Assembly (NCBI GenBank): GCA_015852425.1
Contig: JAAAIG010000257.1
Location: forward strand, 2,876-43,879
DNA from: Gryganskiella cystojenkinii
Taxonomy: Eukaryota; Mortierellomycota; Mortierellomycetes; Mortierellales; Mortierellaceae
DNA: 41,004 nt
Direction of reading: 5' to 3'
A program made the position numbers and the translations under genes. Of this stretch, positions 22,480 through 35,528 are shown piece by piece. The notes beneath the pieces were generated by a model. It searched no databases and was not told the DNA's origin. It saw only the letters and a program-made list of their open reading frames with translations. The stretch's first letter is position 1, and each line of letters begins with the position of its first letter.

Positions 22480-23655
22480 CAAAATGATATTACAGGAGAA
22501 AGGCGAACGAGAGGAGGACGGAAGAGAGGAAGGAAGGTGCCGTAGAAAAGGGTTCACTTTGAAACAAAAGTGGTTTTACGGTGGGATGTCAATGAGAGAG
22601 TGGTTTTTAGAGAGAAAGAGCGCAGATGCCATCAGCGATGTCCGCTCCATTCAGTCATCCTTTGGGGAAGAGTAGTCATGTGACAATTGTATTCTTGAAA
22701 AGAGCAGTCCTGTATTCTGGAAATATTTACCTGTTTAATTTAACATGGTAAATTAACATGGGAAAAAACTATTCATCTAAATAAAAAGTGTGTTCCAACC
22801 TCACCTCTGTTACATCCAGCCATTGATTCCTTTCCTCATCTGTTCTTGTCGTTTTTCTCTTCATTGTTCTTCTATTCAGCTTACTCTCATTCCTCTTTTC
22901 ATTACACTCTATTATTTGCCCGCAACAACTCATGCTCGCACAAGAAACAAAGACTCCAAAAACACTTTGAGTAGGAAACCAAAAAAAAAAAAAAAAAGAG
23001 CCTCGCTCCCCCTCCCCCACAGGAAACACACCACACAAAAAATAGGCCTGTGGATACAAAGGAGTCAATAACGAATCGTCAAGCACGAGAACGATCCCCC
23101 CCTCTACGTCTCCTCCCATTCGAGCCCCCCAAAGTTATCAACCCTGACCCAACTCTTCCTCACCTTGACTCGGACCTGGACCCTTCATCCTTCCTTGCCT
23201 ATTCAACCAGCATAATAACTCGATTTAGCATTTACGACGGTTTTTAATATTTGCTTTGCGAATCTCTCGCAATCTCTCAGTTGACCCCCTTCAGAAAAAA
23301 AAAAGTCAATTCCACTTCAGCAAAGGGAACAACAAAGGAAAAAAGAAGGCCAAAGTGTTGGGCTTTTTTTCAGGAGAACAAGGAAACGTCCTCCTCCCCC
23401 ACACACCCCAAGGTAACCGTCGATATCACTAGCGACAACCCGGTCTTCACCTTTCAGCTTGCCTGAACACTCTTTTGACTGGACTTCCCAACTCCAACCT
23501 TTCGCATGCTCACACCAACTCCCCCTTATTTACTGCAGTCCTCTACTCCTCCAGGCAGGACTACAAGTTTTATCCGCTAGAGACCTACAAGCTAAAGAAG
23601 TCCAAAGAAAGAACAAGACGAGAAGAAGTAGTCTTGACTCAGTGGTAAAGAGCGA
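22480..23655. other. Divergent promoter region of mS38 and LAMMER kinase genes
   Basis: No gene is seen. It contains A-runs (17 or more at about 22981-22998), pyrimidine-rich tracts and the long leader of the kinase gene. Confidence 0.6.
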
Positions 23656-26600
23656 ATGACCTCCTCTCGGATTCGTTCTGGAAAGCAGCAGCGGCCAGCG
23701 GCAGACTGGTCAGAGTTCTACAAGAACGGACAGCCTCAGGAGGTCATCATCATCAATGACGATACGCCGCCACCTTATGCGACCTCCGCCTCGTCTTCTG
23801 CGTCCGCATCCTCCTCCGTTTCGTCCTCACATCCGAACCACAGCCATCATCATCACCACCGGCAGGTGCCCAATCATCACCATTATCATCACTCGGGTCC
23901 CCACCAGCACCGTTCGTCGTCGAAGCATGATAGGATCCAACAACAGCAGCAGCAACAACAGCAGCAACAACACTCATACCATAATAATAACAACACCAAT
24001 AACCAACAAAAACAAAAACAACAACAGCTATCTTATCCACAAGAGTATGGTTACCATGGATCCTCTCCAAGATCTCAGGGGATCATAAAAGCTCCTCCAC
24101 CTCAAAGCAACTCTTTCAACCATTCAGGACATAACAACAACAACAGCAACAATCATAGCAATAGGCATTACGTACAGGGAAGACCTTGCAGCCCCGAGGA
24201 GAACACCCATCAAAACAGCAGCAGTAACGGTGGTAGTGGAGGCAACAGCAACGGTCATTATCATCATACCAACAACAACAAAATCTCTTCGGCAGCTGCA
24301 TCAATGCCATTGTCCACCGGCTATGCGCCCTCTGGCAGCACCACGGGGCGGGTATCAAGGCAATCCTCCAAGCGACAACCCTCGGATCATTTTCCGTTTG
24401 ATCCAGCAGTACCGATCTCGACTCATATGCCCCAGTACACCTATGCGGACTATCCTCCTCACGCTTCTCATCTTCAAGAGCCATATCATCTACACTATCA
24501 CCACCGTCATCATCACCAACATCCACCACCTCCACTGGATCCAGTGTACCATTACGATCCGCGGGATTACGAATACCCTGTACCGTATCCGGCCAGTCAA
24601 CACCACCAGTCGGAACTTCACATCCATATGGACCCCTACCGGGGAATTACACCACCACCTCACATCAATGGATCTGGATATCCTCCTTCTTTTCCTCCAC
24701 CTCCGATGGACATGTACCAACAACCCTATCACCACTCAGGATTGTCACCTGTCCAAAAGAAGCGAAAAACGATCAATGTTATCCCGACCAGCAGGCGTGG
24801 GAGTGCCAACGGCAACGGAGTTTTTGAGCCATACGGTCAAGAGACAATGCACAACTACAACGACTCGTCTTCAGGACCGTCGTATGGCTCGACTCGCTCA
24901 CATCCACACCAACAGCATCGCCCACCTTACCCTGAAGACTCACCACCGTATCAACCACATGCGGTCTATCCGGTCCTTGACCAGCAGTCTGACCAGTACT
25001 CGTCGTCGATGACACTGAAGCGAAAGCTAAAGACGGAGGATCAAGACTGGTCATCGACTGGGAAACGCAATGGCGAGAGTAAACATAGGCCTGCCGGAGG
25101 AGCACTTCTGTCAGGAAGTCATCATAACAACGGTGTTGTCCCTTACCATTCCACTCAACATCCACCAGTACCACAACAACAAAAACAGCCATTACCTCCT
25201 CCACCAACAACCTCCTCATCGACACAGGTACGTGTTGCACCCCCACTGCAATCTTCAACGACCTTAACTACAATAGAAACACCAATCGCCTCGGCCGTAA
25301 GATTGCATTATCCCGTGTGCAGTTGATTTACACGAAGGCAAAGAGAATTCGTGCATGGTCGTAGAATATTAACTCTCATGGGTTTCTTCCTGCTGCTTGC
25401 GATTATTAGCCCACACCGATTATACCCCCTTGGGATGATAAGGAAGGACATTACATTGTTGTTCCGCTTGAAGATCTTACCCCAAGATGTAAGGCAAAGA
25501 ATATCAATGCGGATCAAAATATTCCGGATCACTTTGTGAGCTGCAATTTGGCGGGGGATATTCATGCTAACGGGAGACCTCTTGTCTTCAATTCTCTCTA
25601 GACAAAATCATTCGGTTGCTGGGACAAGGAACGTTTGGCAAGGTCGTGGAGTGCTATGATCGGGAAACTGGGAGACACTGCGCCATTAAAGTGATCAGGG
25701 CTGTACAAAAATATCGGGATGCAAGCAAGATCGAGGCTAGGGTCTTGAGTACGCTCAAGAAAAGTGACCCCAAAAACACCTAGTAAGGAGACCTACCCCT
25801 GTCATAGACCAAAAGAAGAAGCCAAGGGATAGGGTGTTTTGATTCCTGGTTATTGATTACGGATAAATGTTGCCCGATTCGATATTGACAATCTTTTTCT
25901 TTTTTTTTCCTCTTTTCTTTGTCCATACTCTTTCGTAGCAATTGCTTGCATTTGATGGAGATCTTTGACTTTCGGAATCATGTCTGCATGGTCTTTGAAC
26001 TCCTGGGACAGTCGATCTATGACTGGCTCAAGGACAATTATTTTTGCCCGTTTCCTCCGAACCAGATTCAACAATTTGCAAAGCAATTGTTGACCAGTGT
26101 TGCCTGTAGGAGCGCTTGTTGAAGGTCGATCGTTTTTGTTCACCTGCAATGATCTGTTCGATTCACTTACTGTTTCTTTTTTTTTTTCAAAATCCTAGTT
26201 TTGCATCGTTTGCGATTGATTCATACGGATCTCAAACCGGAAAACATCTTGCTCGCCAACGGTTCGTTCAGGCAGGTTCCATACAAGGTAAATGAACGAC
26301 AGATACCTCCTTTTTAATGCAAGGTTCTCACCAAACGTAACAAACACAAAAAAAAATTGCTGACTAACTAATTCTTTTTTCATCATAGACAACGCAAAAG
26401 GGACCAGCCAAGATGAAAAAGATCCTCACGAGCCCAGAGATCCGGTTGATCGATTTTGGAAGCGCAACCTTTCAGGAGGAACATCATTCGACTGTGGTGT
26501 CGACTCGACACTATCGTGCGCCTGAGATCATTCTCGGTAAGAGTCAAGTGATCTTGTCTGGAAAATTGGTGGCGAATGTCAACCCTGTGGACGGACTGAC

Positions 26601-27534
26601 AAACCCCTATTTTTTTTTCTCTTTTATTCCACGATGTTCACGACAAACCTAGGACTTGGATGGTCGTATCCGTGCGATATTTGGTCCATAGGCTGCATAC
26701 TCGTGGAACTGTTGACAGGCGAGGCTCTCTTTCAAACCCATGATAATCTAGAACATCTGGCGATGATGCAGGCGGTTCTCGGACATATCCCTGATAAACT
26801 TATTCGGGCTTCGCAGTAAGTTTGCTCTTGTCTAACAAAAAAAAAAGGTCTTCCATGAGCGGCAAAGGAAGAGGAGCTCTTCTGTATAGGGATGAACTTC
26901 CAGCTTCCAGTTTTAACATCTCTTTTTTTTTATTTACTTCATCTCTTTACCTCTGATCATAAATAGCAAAACGGCCCAAAAATTCTTTGTCCAAGGTCGA
27001 CTGGATTATCCAAACGAAGAGACGAAACGGAACAGTCGGAAATTTGTCAAAGCTTTACGTCCGTTGCGGGTAAGACCTTCCTCCTACATTCTTTTTCAAC
27101 CCACATGTATCTGGGAAAAATTCGATTTTAAAGCATTTGTCCGTTGATTGTCTTGCTTGTTCCTTCTGGAGCTACACCTCTGTCGTCCATGCGGAGGAAA
27201 AAAAATGGCTGTAATCCAAGTTTTATTTTGTGCTATTATGATTTTTCAAAATCTTTGGATTAGTATGTCTCGTTCTAGTATTAACCTTCGCGGTTTGTAT
27301 CCTGTTTTTTTTTTTTTTTGTATGTAGAACTATGTGGTCCCAGCGGGAAACACGGTAGATCAACAGGATTTTGCGACCGAATTCTTGGACTTGTTGAGTC
27401 GATTGTTGGCCTACGATCCCTCGGATCGGATCACAGCTGCTCAGGCTTTGCGACATCCTTATTTTAATTATATTGTGGATGAACATGGACAGATCCGGGG
27501 TGTGAGAAGACCTTATGGAGCTTATGGACATTGA
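23656..27534 (+). CDS. KNS1: LAMMER/CLK-family dual-specificity protein kinase
   Basis: Nine exons: 23656-25227, 25410-25488, 25602-25782, 25939-26105, 26199-26287, 26389-26536, 26653-26815, 26967-27069, 27328-27534 (902 residues). Exon 1 is disordered and rich in His, Gln, Asn, Ser and Pro. [12 protein letters not shown] (from about 529) marks the start of the kinase core. Then come GQGTFGKV (558-565), Lys580 in [12 protein letters not shown] (675-682, with the LAMMER-typical Thr for Arg), DFG (718-720) and [11 protein letters not shown] (779-789), the fungal form of the LAMMER signature. All catalytic residues are present. By family knowledge these kinases (Kns1, Lkh1, CLK) phosphorylate SR-type splicing factors and other regulators. 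Exon 1 has a second in-phase donor at 25297 (GCC/GTAAGA), which would add 23 residues. Apparent stops between exons all lie in introns. Confidence 0.93.
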
Positions 27535-28329
27535 ATAGAACACGTGCATATAATGTGTGCTACAAAACAACAATATGTACTCACAGCATGGTCACCGCGT
27601 GATCAGGATCTACTTGGTAAAAAAAAACATCTACCAACAACCACAGCCTTTCAATCAGTCTGCCAGTCAGTGAGTCAAACGAAGAGAAGCGCACAACAAC
27701 GTTTATACCGACGTCTTTTTTGAAAATCTCTTGTAGCGTATGAGAGAGCATATATATATATACTTAGTTCTCTCCCTTTCCTTCTACTCTTCTCTCTATC
27801 CTCCTCATCCTTTTCCTTCTTTCTGTCGCCTCTCATCTTCAAAGCACAAAAAACATTAGGCTTGTCTGTTTTCCTCACTTTTCTTTCCTCTCTCTGCCTC
27901 TCTCTTGTCGTATAGCTCCGTGTATAGTAAAATCCTTGTCACTCTTCGCTTTAATACAATCGCCTTTTGTCGTCCGTTTTTACTTGTTTTTTTTTTTTTT
28001 TGGATTTCTGGTTTATTTTTTGATGTGTTTAGATTTTTATGTGGCAATGGGGGTAGTTGAAAATTTGAAAAACAACAACATTTTGTGAAAATGGCGCAAG
28101 CGTGAGTGTGTTATGTAAGATGGGATATCATGAAGGCGAGAGGTTGGTGAAATGGCGAAAAGAGAGGTACCGTGAAAAATATCGGGTAGATAATAATAGA
28201 TGATGAGTGGGTAGTTATCCGTCACCCTTCGCGACATTCAAATAGTATGGATTCCTCGAGGAGATGGAATAAATGCGTTCAAAAAAATTGAAATATAAAT
28301 AAAATGGAAAGACTCGGATACCATTGCTT
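27535..28329. other. 3' region between convergent kinase and LIM genes
   Basis: T/C-rich, with a TATATATATATA run at about 27750-27761 and a poly-T run near 27987-28002. No gene is seen. Confidence 0.6.
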
Positions 28330-31300
28330 TTAGACCTTGCCAAAGAAGGTCTTGCGACGCTCTGCGCGAACGTTTCGGGTCCGCTGAATAACCATAATAT
28401 CCTTCTCGCAGTAAGCCTGGTTCTCAAAGTTGTAGTAGATGTCCGTCAAAGGTGTCTTGCACTCCACGCATGAGAAGCATCCAGGATGGAAACGCCAGCC
28501 CTAAAAAAGTCGAATTGACGAGAACTCGTTTAGTGTTGGTTTACTGGGTGCGCCCACTTTCAAGCAAAGTTTGCGACCAAAATTTTCGTTAAGGGGCAAT
28601 AAGATTAGCCTTACCTCCATGGTTTGGGCACAAGGTCCCTCGATTGGCTGATCGCAACTCTTGCAAAGCGAATTGTTCAACTTGTGATAATGCCGTCTGC
28701 AATAGGGTGCATCTCCATAGACATAGAAACTCTTGTCCGGGAAGGGCTTTTTGCAAGTTTGACATCCGAAACAGGCTGCGTGCCATTTACCTTCCAATTT
28801 ACCATCTTGTGCACAGACTGCCTCTTTCTCCACGGGCAAACCACAAGCTCGACATTTTGGCAAGAATAATTCTCCGAAATCTTTGGGACAATAGACTCGG
28901 TTGTTCTTTTCCACATGACCGACAGAGGATTGGATCGGCTTCTTGCAATGATGACATTGCAAATGGCGTTCGTGCCATGAGAGTCCCAGGGCATAAACTG
29001 GTGTCTCATCCCGAATCGGTGCATCGCATCCTGCGCACATGACCGTTGTCCTGCTCCTTGATGAAGATGAACCCTTTTCGGTGCTTCCACCATTGGCTCG
29101 GAGAGCTTCCTTTTCAAGGACACGGTTATAATCCTTCTCGCAGAGCAAGCGACCTTCATATTCGTGAGCCTGTCGAGGTGACTCGATCGGGCGTCTGCAA
29201 CGGGCACAATTGAAACATTCTGGGTGGTAGTCTCCCTGAGACATCTTGATGACCGCGGAAGCCTCATGTGGCTGAATATCGTGTTTGCAGCCCTCACAGT
29301 GCTGGATTCCACCGCGACGGTTGGTCGAGCGACTACGGGTTGAGGATCTTCCTGTGGTGCGCTCACGTTCCCGCTCTCGCTCCCGACCCTCACGGTCACC
29401 AGCACGGTCGCTGCGGTCTCTGTCAGAACGCTCTCGGTCACGCTCACTGCGTCGTTCGCGGTCTCGGTCAGAGCGATCACGATCACTACGGTCCCTGTCG
29501 GTCCTCTCCCTGTCACTGCGATGCTCGCGTTCGCGTTCACGATCCGTTCTGTCAGTACGGTCACCACGGTCAGAACGATCACGGTCACTACGTTCCCGGT
29601 CCCGGTCATCACGATGTTCCCTGTTAGAGCGATAGCTCCGAATACTGTCCGAACCACTGTTCAATTTAGGCAAACCAGGAGTTGGTGGTGGAGATCCTGC
29701 TAAGAGATCTCTTTGAGAACGAGAACTACCAGATTCAGGCAAGTTGGGTCGAGATCTGGAGCGGTGAGAGGACGTGGGACGTGTAGAGTCGCGAGAGGCG
29801 GCGGGCATGACGTTGATCTCCTGGATCAAATCATCCATCAACGCGTCGAATTGATCGCCACTGGCTTTTCGAGTAGGTGCTGCCACAGAAGGACGACGGC
29901 CTGAAAAAGAAAATCAAACAAATACTATGTGTTAGATATCGTACTTTGGAGGCCCAACCCCCGAGACAACACTAGTCAAGGACTGCTTACCTCTGGTGGG
30001 GACAGGCGAAGAAGCTTCTGGGGGAGTCGGCGGCCTGTAACCCGAGTTTTTGATTCCGTTCGACATCATCTCACTAGCGCGAGTACCCTCAGGAGAGACT
30101 GGGGGCGAGGGAGTCTTGTAGGCAGAGGATCCGTCTTGATGACGACCATTCGAACGAGAGGTCGACGGTGTCAGCTGGTTGTAGCGATCTCGATCCAATC
30201 TCTCACGGTCACGATCACCACGTTCACGTTCACTGCGCTCACGCTCTCTGTCCCGAGTAGAGCGGTCGCGATCGCCACGCTCTTCCTCGGGGTAACGACG
30301 ATCCTTCTCCGAGGTCTTTTCCGAACGCTCTGAACGAACCGACCTCGCGGATCTCTCTGAGCGCTCCGAGAGCACAGTGTTGGATCGCTCACGCTGGAAG
30401 CCTCTCTCGGCCAAAACCGATGAAGCTGTCGAACCTGAAGAACCCGAACGGTTGAATCCATTGCTGATTGAGGGTGGCGAGGATCCATAATCGCCTTGCT
30501 GTTGCTGTGAACGCTGGTCACGAGGGTCACGATCACGGGGGTCGACAGAGCGTCCGTGGCCATCATATCCACCATTCATGGTAGGGGATTTGATACGCCC
30601 GTTCATATCTATTCCATTGATACCGAGTCCTTGTGCTGAAGCAATTGAAGGACTGCGAGCATTCGATTTCTGGGGCAAGGCCGGTTGTTGAGAGGCACGG
30701 GCAGAGCTAGGACTGGTTGAGAATTGACTCGAGGAATCGGGAGTCTTGGACCTGCTGGGGATGTTGGCCGCTGAGGAAGAGGAAGGGTACCGGTGGTCAT
30801 CCAGGGGTGTCCTTGAACGAGAATCCGAACCACTCTTGGGGAAGTAATCGTTTTGCTCTCGCTGATAATGACCATTGGCGGTGCCATTTCCGCTGCCATT
30901 GGTAAGACCTTGTCGGTCATAACTGGGAGCTGTCGGGGTTGTGGGCGAAACGGAGAGAGGTGAGCCCGTGAGGGTATTTTGGCCGTTGGTACTGTTTCCG
31001 TTGCTGTTTCCGTTGCTATTATTATTCGGCACAGGCGGTGAAGCTGATGATTTCTTCTTTTGAGCATATTTTTCCAAGAAAGGCAAGGAGGGTCGTGGCG
31101 AGGCCGTGGAGGGACGCCCAGGTGAGATCGGGGATCCACTGACGTTATTGCTGTTGTTGGTGTTGTTGAAAGATCCAGGCGATCCAGGTGAGGGTGAATT
31201 AATGGGAATAGGTGGTGGTTTGTATCCAGGTTTGTATGCGCCAGAAGAAACACCCGAGTTTTCTGTTGCACAAAGAAATAAAAAAGGAGGTGAGTCCGAC

Positions 31301-32658
31301 AATGGCGTAGTTTCGTTTTTTTTTGCTAACAGGTACAAAAATAAGACCAAAAAAATATTATGAGGCTATTACCATTCCTGGATGGAGTCCTTGGGGGCTG
31401 TGATGATGCATCTCCACGGGCTGGATAATAGGATTATTTGTGTGGCCATTCGGGGAAACAAAGCAAAATATTGAACGGAGACATTCACAAACATTGAAAA
31501 GGGGAAGGGGTGGGTTAGGTTGAAGGGAAGAGAAGAAACAGATACGGTCGATAGCAAACCGTTCAGGAAGAAAAAGGCACCATAACGAGATAAACGCACG
31601 ATGATGCAAAGAATGTTCAGGGGGATCAAGAGAGGACAAATAGGAAGCATGGTAAACAAACAAACAAACCAACAAAACAAACAAGCAAATCAAAGGAAGC
31701 AGGAGATATCGGCCACGGACACCAAGGAGAAACGAGAGTTTAGTCGGATCCGCAACCAAGTATCCAAGTTGCAGAAGAACGGAGAGAAAAAGAGAATAGA
31801 AGAAAAAACGGGTGTGATGGTTAGCAGGATGGTCTTTGCCAAGTTTGCGTTTGTGAACCTCGAATCCTGTCGGGTCCATCCAGGTCGGCTTTCGCAGTTG
31901 ATGCCAAGTTGTCATTCAGAGTTGTTCTTTGGCCCCTTTTCCAATTCTTTTCAGCTCTTTAATCGAAAGAAAGAAAGGAAGGATATAAAAAAACAGTGTC
32001 GGGTTGTCCCATTCGCTCGAATCGTCGCTTTTTGAGAGGGATATTTCGAAAATAAGCTTTGATTGCCCTGTCTGTCTGTCTCCGTCTCGTATCGTTCCTG
32101 AGTTGCGATGGATTTTTTTTTTTGTCGTTCCGCTCTTTTTTTTTTTTGTTGGCTCGATGGCTGACTGGTTGACTGGAGTTGGGGTTAGAGCTGGAGGCTA
32201 AACAGCACGCGAAAAAGGCCAACGAGGAGAAACCTCCGTCGAGACTCGAGAGAGGACGGATGAGTTTTTGTGGAGATGAATGAAAAAAGGTCTCATCATC
32301 CTCCCAGCAATAACTCATCTTTTGTACTCGTTCATTCCACAGCTCGCGTGCTCTCTCGCTCTCTATCTCTGGTTTTGATTTCCCTGTGTGCTGCTATCGT
32401 TACTGCTGTCGTTACTGCTGTCGTCGACAAAGGTTTACGGTTGTTCCTGGTACTGTAGGTACTGTCTTCGCTCTGGAGACTTTCAAAAAGAAGAAAAAAC
32501 TTACGTTTTGGTTGAAGAGGAATGACGGGCAGGGCAGGCATGGGGGGTGCGGACGAGCACACGTGTTCGCCTAGCATTCGAAACTCGACATCATGTCCAC
32601 AATCCGAGCAACGGATGACAGGCAAGATCTGGGACAGGCGAGGATCCTTGACGCTCAT
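28330..32658 (-). CDS. PXL1: Paxillin-like protein with four LIM domains
   Basis: Exons 32658-32505, 31420-31373, 31262-29991, 29900-28615 and 28500-28330 (minus strand) give 976 residues. The 48-nt second exon is needed to keep phase and lies between a CAG acceptor and a GTAAT donor. The N-terminus has Cys17, Cys20, His32 and Cys34 (CSDCGHDVEF), a small possible zinc site. Residues 85-115 hold PRPSLPFLEKYAQKKK. Two Arg/Asp/Glu/Ser repeat tracts lie near 390-430 and 590-670. LIM1 is about 693-748, LIM2 780-832, LIM3 841-895, LIM4 904-958. LIM2 has His in place of the fourth metal ligand Cys (WHERHLQCHHC). By family knowledge fungal paxillin-like proteins act at cell-polarity or contractile-ring sites with Rho GTPases. 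Call confidence is high for LIM architecture, moderate for the name. Confidence 0.85.
31421..32504 (-). other. 1.08-kb first intron of the LIM gene
   Basis: Donor C/GTAAGT and acceptor ATCCAG. It is several times longer than most other introns in the window. No further exon with matching phase was found. Poly-T and repeated CAAA tracts (about 31657-31688) are the visible content. Confidence 0.6.
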
Positions 32659-35528
32659 GTCTCTTTTTTTTTGGTTGTCCTGAGTTGCAAGTAAAGAGAG
32701 CTGATGTGGTCTGTCGTTAAAAGAATAAGTGTCGCGAGTTGGAGACGAGAGTGGTATCCGCGGAGACGAGACTCTGGTTGGTTTAAACTCTTTTTTTTTT
32801 TTTTCTCCTTTCTCTACTTTGGGATGAGAGCGAGAGAAGAAGGAAAGAAAGAAGGAAAGGAAAGAAGGAGAATGGATGGATGGAAGAGACTTTAAAGAAG
32901 AGAAAGAGAGATGATGAAGAAAAACAGAGGATTGAGAGAGGGAGAGAGATGAAAAAGAAGAGAGGGATGATGAGGACAGGCAGGCAGAGAAAAGAGAAAG
33001 TGGTCGGAAAGAGACTGAGAGCACTTTGACAAAGAGACTGTTGCACCAACCAACCAAAACGAAATGAAGGAATGAACCCAAAAAGCAGACGGACAAACCA
33101 ACCGTTTCGAGCCAAGGGTCAGAAAAATGGCGAACTCGACTCATCTTTCTGTTCTTCTTGGTCTGCTATCGAGGAGTAAACGATGAATGCTCCCTGTCGT
33201 TGGTCATCGGCAAGCAAAGCAAAGCAAGGAGGCTTTTGTGCATGCCATGGTTCAGGCGCGATCGACTCTCCCTCCTTGGTGAAAATACGCTCAAGAACTA
33301 CAACAAAGAACTCCAAACAAATGCCCTGATCGCACGCGACAAATGGACGACAAAGCAGACGGAAAGACAAGGTGAAAAAGATAGCGATGGACAGATAAAC
33401 AGACAAAGAACCCACACCCTGCTATCCTTATTTTGCAACAAAGAAAGCATGGCTGTTCAGCGAACAGTCAGCTATGAAGATCACTGACTGGCCTTTATCT
33501 TTTCTTCCCTGTCTTACCCCGTACTTGACCCAAGACCATACTAATGCACCCCCCGCCCACCATTAACCCCACCCTCAATTGAGTCTTGGACCTGGCCCTT
33601 TCTACTGTACTTTGTTGTTTGATGAGCAGCGACTTGAAAAAAACAACGAACTGTGCTTCGTTTTTGTGTTCCCAGACCAAGGGACAATAGATCGAACAAA
33701 AAAAAACCCTTGTTCAATTTCATTCAAAATATTCGGGTCCGAGGAACCCTCATTCCCCCTCTATTTCACTTTCTCCCACCAGCCATTAAAAAACATGCAC
33801 GCACCTCCCTCGCCCTGTGTCCTGGCTTAGCATTTTTTTTTTTTTTTGTCAATATTCGCGCCATGAATCATCTTCAATCTCCTCCTTTTCATCCTCCCTC
33901 TCAAACCCACGATCGCTTACATCAACAGAAACCATCATGGAATTATGTACATATCTTTTTTTTTTTCCTAATCTTTTTTAATATGCGTGAGCCGTTTCGT
34001 GTAGGCCCGCCGATTGCGCAAAGTTGACAACAAAAAAAGACCACTTCGAGAGGCAGCACCTATTTTTAATAGGATCTACCCCCCATTGTCGTCCTCTTCA
34101 CCTACTGCTCACTATGTTTCTCCCTTTTCGAGATATTTATATTCGTTTGTTCTCCCTTTCTCATCGTCCTCAGTGCTCTGTCTTTTCTATCGATGCTCTC
34201 TCTCTCTCTGTCTGTCTCTCCCCTATTCTCCTCACGGAGAACATGATGTCCATTTTACTACTTTTGTTACTGATGATGCCTATCCAGAGTCGTGGACGAG
34301 GAGTACCCTGTGTCTTTGAATCTAATTAACGATTTAGGTGCTCTCAATAAAAAAAATAAAAAAATAGCTGTTTGACTGTGGCCGAGGATTTGCTCTCATA
34401 ACCTGTACCAACGAATAATTCATCTTTTACTCTCCTCCTCGCGATATCGAACCTGCTCACTGGACCAAGAGTGAGAAAGTAGGCTAGAACATGGGAGAGA
34501 GGGAAGAGAGTAACAAAAGCTTGAGAGAAAGCGCGGGTAGGGAGGTTGTTCAAGGTTTGGGTTTATGGATTAAGACAAGATCGGCCACGATGTCCAAAAA
34601 CTAGTGTTGTGAAGAGCAGTGCATCTCAAAGTGTGTGAGAGAGTGAGCACTTGAAAATACGCAGGTGCCAAAAGATCTAATAAAGAGTGGGTGAAGTGGG
34701 TGAAATTGATCAAGACGAGCTAGCCTTGTCAGGCAGGGACTAGGGCTTTTGAGCAAATGGATGATTATGTACCCAGGGGGCAGAAGGCCCTTTTGAAAAA
34801 ACAATCGTGTTTCGTTTCGCGCTCTACCTTTCTCTTTTTTCTCCGTTGATTATGCATTTGGAGAGAATTGAGGACCCAAAGTTTTCTCGCTAATGAGCTG
34901 CCCTGGAAGGTCGCTGTTGTTGTCCCACCATGAAGATTGAAAATCTCACATGTCTATCAAGAAAGCTTGTTTCCTTTCTTGCTGAAGAGAGTGCTTTTGA
35001 GCGATTCTGATGCCCAAATAGCATCTACCTTTAATTGAACATGAGGTATTTTCACACAATACCCAAAAGCTTTGCCTGTGGGAAAAAGGGGTCGGGCCGC
35101 TCGAATTTAGGACTCGCGTGAGGCTTTCTCGAAGTCAGGAACAAGTTCACTTGGACCCTGATCTGAGTTCTCGATCCTGCGCCAACGCACGAACCACTTT
35201 CCATTTCGCTTTTTCTTCCACCTTTTTTTCGCGGCCGACGACATGTCTGATCCACATTGTTTCTTTTGAAAGAAAAGAGAAGAAAATAAATGTCCGTTTC
35301 AAAAGGATATCCCATGAACCTGAGATACCTCAAAGAAAAGAAAGGAAGGAAATGGGATTATTTTTTTTTATTTTGTTATACTGTACCTACAGAAGAATGA
35401 ATGCATTGTATTTGATGTCAGCTCAGTGAGGTCTTGGTGTTCCTGCCTTTTGCTTTGTAGACAGGCTTAATATTCCTGGATTTTCTCCTGAGAGAATCGC
35501 AACGGGTTCCAGTGGAAAGTTGCATGAT
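32659..35528. other. Intergenic region, 2.9 kb
   Basis: Promoter side of the LIM gene and 3' side of the small peptide gene. Purine-rich GAGA tracts (32820-33010), poly-T runs and CTCTCTGTCTGT tracts (34198-34220) dominate. On the minus strand an AATAAA-like signal near 35370 lies downstream of the peptide gene. No frame has a recognisable domain. Confidence 0.55.

Noticed and set aside
22480..22557. GTG-initiated 26-residue extension of the mS38 protein
   Set aside because: GTG is not a normal fungal start, and the ATG at 22479 already gives a good mitochondrial presequence.
25771..25783. Apparent stop (TAG) inside the kinase N-lobe
   Set aside because: It is the splice donor TA/GTAAG; the next exon completes a Tyr codon and restores the frame.
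29285..29635. Plus-strand 116-codon frame rich in Ser-Arg repeats, resembling an SR protein
   Set aside because: It is the antisense reading of the Arg/Asp repeat tract in exon 4 of the LIM gene, and no RNA-binding domain accompanies it.
34238..34329. Short plus-strand frame beginning with a very hydrophobic Leu-rich stretch, resembling a signal peptide
   Set aside because: Only about 28 codons, embedded in CT-rich low-complexity DNA, with no good donor to extend it.
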